64,000 bases of DNA from Mactromeris polynyma (Eukaryota > Mollusca > Bivalvia > Venerida > Mactridae), in contig JASFXZ010000014.1 of NCBI GenBank assembly GCA_032209605.1, forward strand, positions 18,991,231-19,055,230, written 5' to 3'. Each line of letters opens with the position of its first letter. Positions within the stretch are counted from its first letter, which is position 1. Position numbers and translations under genes: made by a program. The notes beneath the pieces are model-generated. The model had not been told where the DNA came from, searched no databases, and saw only the letters and a program-made list of their open reading frames with translations. Below are positions 60,701 to 64,000 of the stretch, piece by piece.

Positions 60701-63700
60701 TTACAGTATAGAATATATTGTGTGTTATGGTGTTACCAGACGCGTGATCATCCAAATGGAGAGCATGTACTTCACTAAACCTCATTCCAACAATATCGTG
60801 TATTATGTTTGATCTAAATACGTTTCCACGCTGTTTATAAATAATTGAATGATAATATAGTGGCGGTATGCTAAGTGTAATAAAACATTTCCTTCAACAG
60901 ACATTACTAAAACTGATTGTGCAACTGCCAGTAATGAAACTGATTTTTCGTAAGCCATTATTAAAAATGACTTTTCACCAGTCATTACTTAAACTGATTG
61001 TCACCAGTCGTTACTAAAACAAACTTTTAACAAAGCCAGTACTGAAACAAATTCTTTATCAGTCATAACTGAAACAGATTCTTTACCAGTCTTTACTAAA
61101 ACAGGTTCACCATTCAGTCTTGTCTTCCCTATTTGTTAACCGTCTGTAATTGCTAGATTCGAGACTCTTACAGAATGTAACAAATTTGTTTTGATTATTT
61201 GAATGAAATCTGACAACTGAAGTTAGAATGTTTATTTCTTACCATAGTAAGATCATGGGAGGAGACCACACAATCGCAATAGTATTTGTTCTCACAGATA
61301 TGATGTATTAAGTTGTGTTCTATAAGAATATCATTGCCCTACAATGATAAATATAGCATACCTTCATTTGGTGAATGTTGCTAATCCAGTGAAGACTCAG
61401 ATCTTTTCAACCATTGTATTAATATATGTTCTAATTAAAGTAATCAACTTAAACATTTTGCGGAAAGGTCAAATTATGCACAGAAGATCACCAGTTTAAC
61501 ATTTGATTTGGGCCAAGTTAAAAATTGACCCCGAAAATGTTTTCAATGATATTGCAGTTCAAGTCAGACAGTTAACCTTACTGTCGTTCTTGCTGTAACC
61601 CTTACTATCGTCCTTGAGAATGAGTACAGGGCTTTGGCCATCCGTAAGAAAACGCCAACTATATACCATTAAGAGACAGTTTTGTACAGGGACTCGAACC
61701 AATCGTCTTAAAGCGGCATTTGCCATTACAAGTCCTAGTAACCTTAACAACGACACCACGCAGATAGTGTTGCAAGTAAGAGAAACGTTGAACATTGACC
61801 CTGAGGGCCAGGGGTGAGTTTCCCAGTATCGATCTGTATATCTTTATTTGAGATGTGATCAAAATTTAGTGTTACATCAGCAGCATCCAGACGATCTGTC
61901 GGATATGACGTTAAAGAAACGCTGAAACAACGCCACAAAGTGAAACCCTACGCCTGAAAAGACCAATCAATTGGTATTGATACAAATATTACGAAAAAAC
62001 ACAGAAAAAGTACATGAAACAAACCTGATACATGATTGCCTCCGATCTAGATGAATGAATGTTGTTGTAGCGGATGATGTGTCCCACACCAGACCCTGCT
62101 TGCACTCCAAAATAACCTACAGCACCGTGACGAGAGTATTCATATATCTCATTATGCTCAATAATATTGCCAGACGATTCCAGAGATGTCCTGTTTCCAC
62201 CTGAAGTGTGAAATGTTAAAGATGACTTTGCATAATATCAATGTTCAAAATCAATGTTAAATTGTCATAAAATGACAAAAACAATGTTACAGATACGATA
62301 CACTTAGTTAAACGTTTTCGCATCAATAAATTATCCACCGGGGATTTTCTTATAACATTCACACAGTTCGTTATATTCGGATGATGATAAGGTAAGTGTG
62401 AGGTTTGGTACTCCCTTAAATCAGTTCTATGCCCTATTGGTGTTTTTTGCCATTGGTCGTTCTAATATGGTATACAGTCATTTATTGGCATTTGGTGGTT
62501 GGTGATATAACCGCAGCTGGATTTACCCACTAAACAGTCAAAGATATCCCTAAAATACCATCACCCCCGCAAAGACTGCACACTGCTATAAAGATATTTA
62601 CATTACTGTAACAAAATTTATTGTTACCTGTATATGTTTCCTAACTGCAGATGGTGAAATAATATTATTATACCTCACGTGATTTGTCCATGCAAAATTC
62701 ACATAGTCCGATTCGATAGGCACTTTATTGTTTCTGTTTCACATTGACTTTATTGTTTTATATTTTAATATCAAAATATTTGTTCGGTATAATAACATAT
62801 ATCAGATCCCATGGAAAGTGATAGCATATATTATTATACCTCACGTGACTTTGCCTTGTTAAATTTCCATATACACGCTATAAGCAAATCCGTAATGTTA
62901 TCCTGTAACATAACGTTTGTACCCTGTGACATAATATTTTTACACGGCGCCATAACGTTTTTTACCCTCTCGCGGGTCTAAAAATAGACAACGGGCAATT
63001 CCAATAGTAATGTTATATCATTCATCTGATGTTTCTTAAAGTATGGTATTTAACTTAAATAAATGGTTTGTTTCTGTTACACATTGATTTTATTGTTTTA
63101 TACTTTAAAATCAAAATATTTGTTCGGTATAATAAAATAAATATCAGATCCCAAGGAGGGTGATAGCATATAATGTTAACCCTCGAAATGGAAAACAAAC
63201 AAATACTACAGCGTCTACATTGTCTTTGTTTGGTAACGACCGCCATCTTTACAATCGGAAGAAATGACGACAACATCATTTAAGCGTCAATATCATTCCC
63301 GCGCATTTATTGGACGCCTTGAAATATGTAAACAAACAGTTAGAGCTAGTAGTGTTTAATTTATTTCATTTATATTTTGTTCGATATAATAGAATATATA
63401 TCAGATGGCTTTCGAGTGTGACAGTACATATTGTCAACATTCGAGAAAATACTAATTCCCTCATGTTGACAATATGTAGGCCTGCTGACACACAGGAAGC
63501 CATCTGATATTTATATATTACAACGTTTGACTACTATTCCAGTCATAAACTTGATATTGGAATTTTCCAATTATCAGTTTCAATAACCACGTCCATTTAC
63601 AAGTAAGGCACCTTTATCAAATCTACCTGAAACATTATTTGAACCAGGGGAATCATTAAGATGAGGAAATCAATGTTATAATCTCAGCTGATTATTTTTG

Positions 63701-63845
63701 TTTGTTTTCATCCTTAAAAGTATTGGGTATTTGTGTATAACCGAAGCCTCACCATTCACATTAATCCCGCCATCTGAATCGTGTATAAGACATTTTGAAA
63801 CCAGACAGTCTCTGTTGTCTCCTTGAAAATATATAGCATCCGAAC
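51622..63845 (-). CDS. Right-handed beta-helix protein with three C-terminal four-Cys repeats, 5' end off window
   Basis: Thirteen exons joined by phase give 593 residues to a TAA stop; the N-terminus lies right of the window. The first seven exons encode rungs of a parallel beta-helix of the pectate-lyase-like type (NIIEHNEIYEYS, NVFRSNIIHDI, ALHLDDHASGNTITHNIFY, GGRDNIVSENIFYDA, then W-x5-YP and GNQVSKNLMFN), matching the layout of bacterial and animal 'right-handed parallel beta-helix repeat' proteins. Then come a Pro-rich bridge and three copies of a domain with spacing C-x6-C-x(27,37,27)-C-x10-C-G, ending V-x-(A/M)-x-Y-x-P-T. Boundaries between repeat exons are all phase 1, allowing duplication. 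Known relatives bind or cleave polysaccharides, but no catalytic residues can be assigned. Likely secreted (Cys-rich); a signal peptide cannot be seen here. Name unknown. Confidence 0.88.
51744..53355 (-). other. Intron splitting Cys repeat 3
   Basis: The equivalent place in repeats 1 and 2 has no intron. The donor-proximal 0.9 kb is a tandem array of exon-edge-like units. If retained, translation meets TAG two codons in (ACT GGT TAG). Confidence 0.85.
52420..53345. repeat. 50-bp minisatellite of exon-edge/donor-like units, about 18 copies
   Basis: On the plus strand the unit is ACAGCATACATACCAGTAAA, ACACTAACTGACACTCCATG, TGTCACAGAC. On the minus strand each copy reads ATGGAGTGTCAGTTAGTGTT then TTACTG/GTATGTATG. 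The adjacent exon end reads ATGGGGAGCCACTAACCGTT then TAACTG/GTTAGTATG. Units nearest the exon resemble it most. Confidence 0.9.
53356..53469 (-). CDS. Beta-helix gene exon (first half of Cys repeat 3)
   Basis: Phase 1 to 1. ATRTAGAGCWIKTMKCPKHP then to DAWGATNRLT. Carries C-x6-C of repeat 3. Donor ACTG/GTTAGT is weaker than the decoy-like donors in the neighbouring array. Confidence 0.9.
53806..53890. mobile_element. Miniature inverted-repeat element, 85 bp
   Basis: TACGGTGGCATA at the left and TATGCCACCGTA at the right, with AAATAC outside both ends as a 6-bp target duplication. Intronic in the beta-helix gene. Confidence 0.8.
54105..54347 (-). CDS. Beta-helix gene exon encoding Cys repeat 2
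   Basis: A single exon holds the whole repeat, phase 1 to 1: DCVYARYGCPKHGGPSDGHA ... SVCLSRALSLWLYCGSYRNH ... PVTMIYKPT. The loop between the second and third cysteines is 37 residues, 10 longer than in repeats 1 and 3. Confidence 0.92.
54361..54520. repeat. Decayed copies of the repeat-2 exon's 5' edge
   Basis: CATACCGAGCATCACCACAA with 'ataacttgttgcccatgatatatata' repeats the exon start and acceptor (CATACCGAGCATAAACACAA, 'ataacttgttgcccctgatatatata'). Further partial copies follow at about 54460 and 54495. Confidence 0.8.
55129..55317 (-). CDS. Beta-helix gene exon encoding Cys repeat 1
   Basis: Phase 1 to 1. CWLSVSKCGNHTAAVGTYRD ... EEMCFKRASEQWHYCGSNPR ... AAIYGPT. Aligns with repeat 3 without gaps between the four cysteines. 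Confidence 0.92.
55725..55859 (-). CDS. Beta-helix gene exon (Pro-rich bridge)
   Basis: Phase 1 to 1. RQHVVTLHNSHTPCATMAPD then PNPPMPAYLPDGTGTHVHYN and VTNE. It separates the helix from the Cys repeats and holds one extra cysteine. Confidence 0.85.
55874..56512. repeat. Long dispersed repeat D, copy 2
   Basis: Same order and orientation as 48036-48955 but with an internal deletion. At 56288-56405 a 30-bp piece (AACCCCGTTTGGTGCCTCTT plus TGGTGAACGA) is repeated four times; copy 1 has it once. Confidence 0.8.
56955..57111 (-). CDS. Beta-helix gene exon (end of helix domain)
   Basis: Phase 0 to 1. STGPIDHNDVNVGDYRVRCD then ASKWANKENVPQFPSPNDVG and PNYEPGPTYLHR. The 'GDYRVRCDA' segment corresponds to the 'GDFRLRPDS' closing motif of bacterial beta-helix proteins. 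Confidence 0.85.
57607..57719 (-). CDS. Beta-helix gene exon
   Basis: Phase 1 to 0. NQVSKNLMFNKDGVAFFSGN then AEQLRNPNFFNITSVGI. An asparagine-rich rung followed by a loop. Confidence 0.85.
58512..58596 (-). CDS. Beta-helix gene exon
   Basis: Phase 0 to 1. RVSYNNTVWSLRYPDLAEMD then KHNATLPE. The W-x3-YP-x-L pattern is shared with bacterial family members ('PWSERYPAL'). Confidence 0.83.
59819..59953 (-). CDS. Beta-helix gene exon (GGRDN motif)
   Basis: Phase 0 to 0, 45 codons. NVMHIKISGGRDNIVSENIF then YDAIRSSLRLDIRYSLSNAN. GGRDN followed by ENIF is the most recognisable motif of the family. Confidence 0.9.
60551..60661. mobile_element. MITE family B, copy 4, 5'-truncated
   Basis: Matches the right two thirds of copy 1 (CACTGTTTTGCTCTTAATTC to GAGGTTTTACTG before TA). 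The only copy outside the Hip1 gene in this window. Confidence 0.75.
60705..60830 (-). CDS. Beta-helix gene exon
   Basis: Phase 0 to 0, 42 codons. RGNVFRSNIIHDIVGMRFSE then VHALHLDDHASGNTITHNIF and YT. LDDHASGN matches the 'LDDFASGN' motif of related proteins. Confidence 0.9.
61243..61338 (-). CDS. Beta-helix gene exon
   Basis: Phase 0 to 0, 32 codons. GNDILIEHNLIHHICENKYY then CDCVVSSHDLTM. One to two helix rungs. Confidence 0.87.
61685..61765 (-). repeat. tRNA-like SINE remnant
   Basis: Minus strand box B GGTTCGAGTCCCTG and a box-A-like GTTAAGGTTACTAGG at tRNA spacing. No acceptor-stem pairing. Confidence 0.35.
62025..62200 (-). CDS. Beta-helix gene exon
   Basis: Phase 1 to 0, 58 full codons. 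GNRTSLESSGNIIEHNEIYE then GVGHIIRYNNIHSSRSEAIM and YQ. Regular N/I ladder positions typical of rungs. Confidence 0.88.
62729..63450. repeat. Three diverged copies of a repeat, spaced about 300 bp
   Basis: Blocks at about 62729-62850, 63066-63200 and 63350-63450 share 'atttgttcggtataata', ATATCAGAT and a 'gtgatagcatat' segment. The third lies in a foldback element. Confidence 0.7.
63393..63517. mobile_element. Foldback element with ATATCAGATGGC arms
   Basis: Left ATATATCAGATGGCTTTCGA and 'acatattgtcaacat', right the complement of ATATCAGATGGCTTCCTGTG and the same inner word. Arms of about 50 bp enclose about 22 bp. Confidence 0.75.
63753..63845 (-). CDS. Beta-helix gene, first exon inside the window
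   Basis: Phase 1 to 1. SDAIYFQGDNRDCLVSKCLI then HDSDGGINVN. The acceptor TTTCAG at its 5' end shows that more exons lie beyond base 64000. Confidence 0.87.
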
Positions 63846-64000
63846 CTGAAATAGACGTTACACAAAACTATGACTTTCTTCTTGTTAAAAGAACGTAACA
63901 ATGGGCATTAACAGACAAATACTTTTTCGTGCTTGTAATACCTCGGTCACATATCCGTACAATGTCCGTACGATTTATAAAATCGTACGATTCCACCAAC

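Noticed and set aside
63590..63640. Possible 15-nt microexon of the beta-helix gene (acceptor TTTCAG, donor AAAG/GTGCC)
   Set aside because: Phases would fit, but the flanking exons already join cleanly as NVNGGNRTS, and a donor of this quality is common by chance.

Overview
The window is metazoan nuclear DNA: AT-rich, intron-rich, packed with short inverted-repeat transposons (MITEs), tRNA-like SINE remnants and minisatellites. The gene content (a single Hip1-type endocytic adaptor, an iduronate-2-sulfatase-like enzyme, and a secreted beta-helix protein with Cys-rich repeats) and the repeat landscape suggest a mollusc, most likely a marine bivalve. That taxon call is inference; the eukaryotic animal call is firm. 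All exon boundaries were set by reading splice sites and checking that reading phases match across each junction.

Region by region. (1) 4451-32724, minus strand: 24 coding exons of a huntingtin-interacting protein 1 (HIP1/HIP1R) orthologue, 870 in-frame codons from the start methionine through the ANTH domain, an acidic linker, the coiled coil with the clathrin-light-chain-binding motif, and the start of the C-terminal THATCH actin-binding region. The final exons lie beyond the left edge. Its introns hold MITEs of several families, including a three-level nested insertion at 6228-10366. (2) 32.7-45.7 kb: intergenic, with a duplicated 110-bp block upstream of the Hip1 start, a 51-bp minisatellite of about 28 units (38.13-39.54 kb), a foldback element (39.94-40.10 kb), a short palindromic MITE (40.74 kb) and a 2-kb array of a 30-bp minisatellite (43.39-45.37 kb). 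(3) 45740-47281, plus strand: a complete intronless secreted sulfatase of the iduronate-2-sulfatase group, with a frameshifted fragment of a relative at 49.54-49.75 kb. (4) 51622 to beyond 63845, minus strand: the last 13 exons (593 residues) of a right-handed parallel beta-helix protein ending in three copies of a four-cysteine domain, with its 5' end off the right edge.

The most unusual observation is in the beta-helix gene. Cys-rich repeats 1 and 2 are each one exon, but repeat 3 is split by an intron that contains about 18 tandem copies of a 50-bp unit resembling the 3' end and splice donor of the exon next to it. The preceding intron also holds decayed copies of a neighbouring exon's acceptor edge. 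This looks like exon-edge duplication, possibly tied to intron birth. Second is the TTAA-flanked 3.9-kb element inside the Hip1 gene: a 26-bp perfect terminal repeat, seven copies of one 14-bp word, and remnants of a spliced coding region of unknown function.

The sulfatase and the beta-helix gene converge. Both product types are known from sulfated-polysaccharide biology, but a joint function here is only a suggestion. Hip1 is an ordinary endocytic housekeeping gene.
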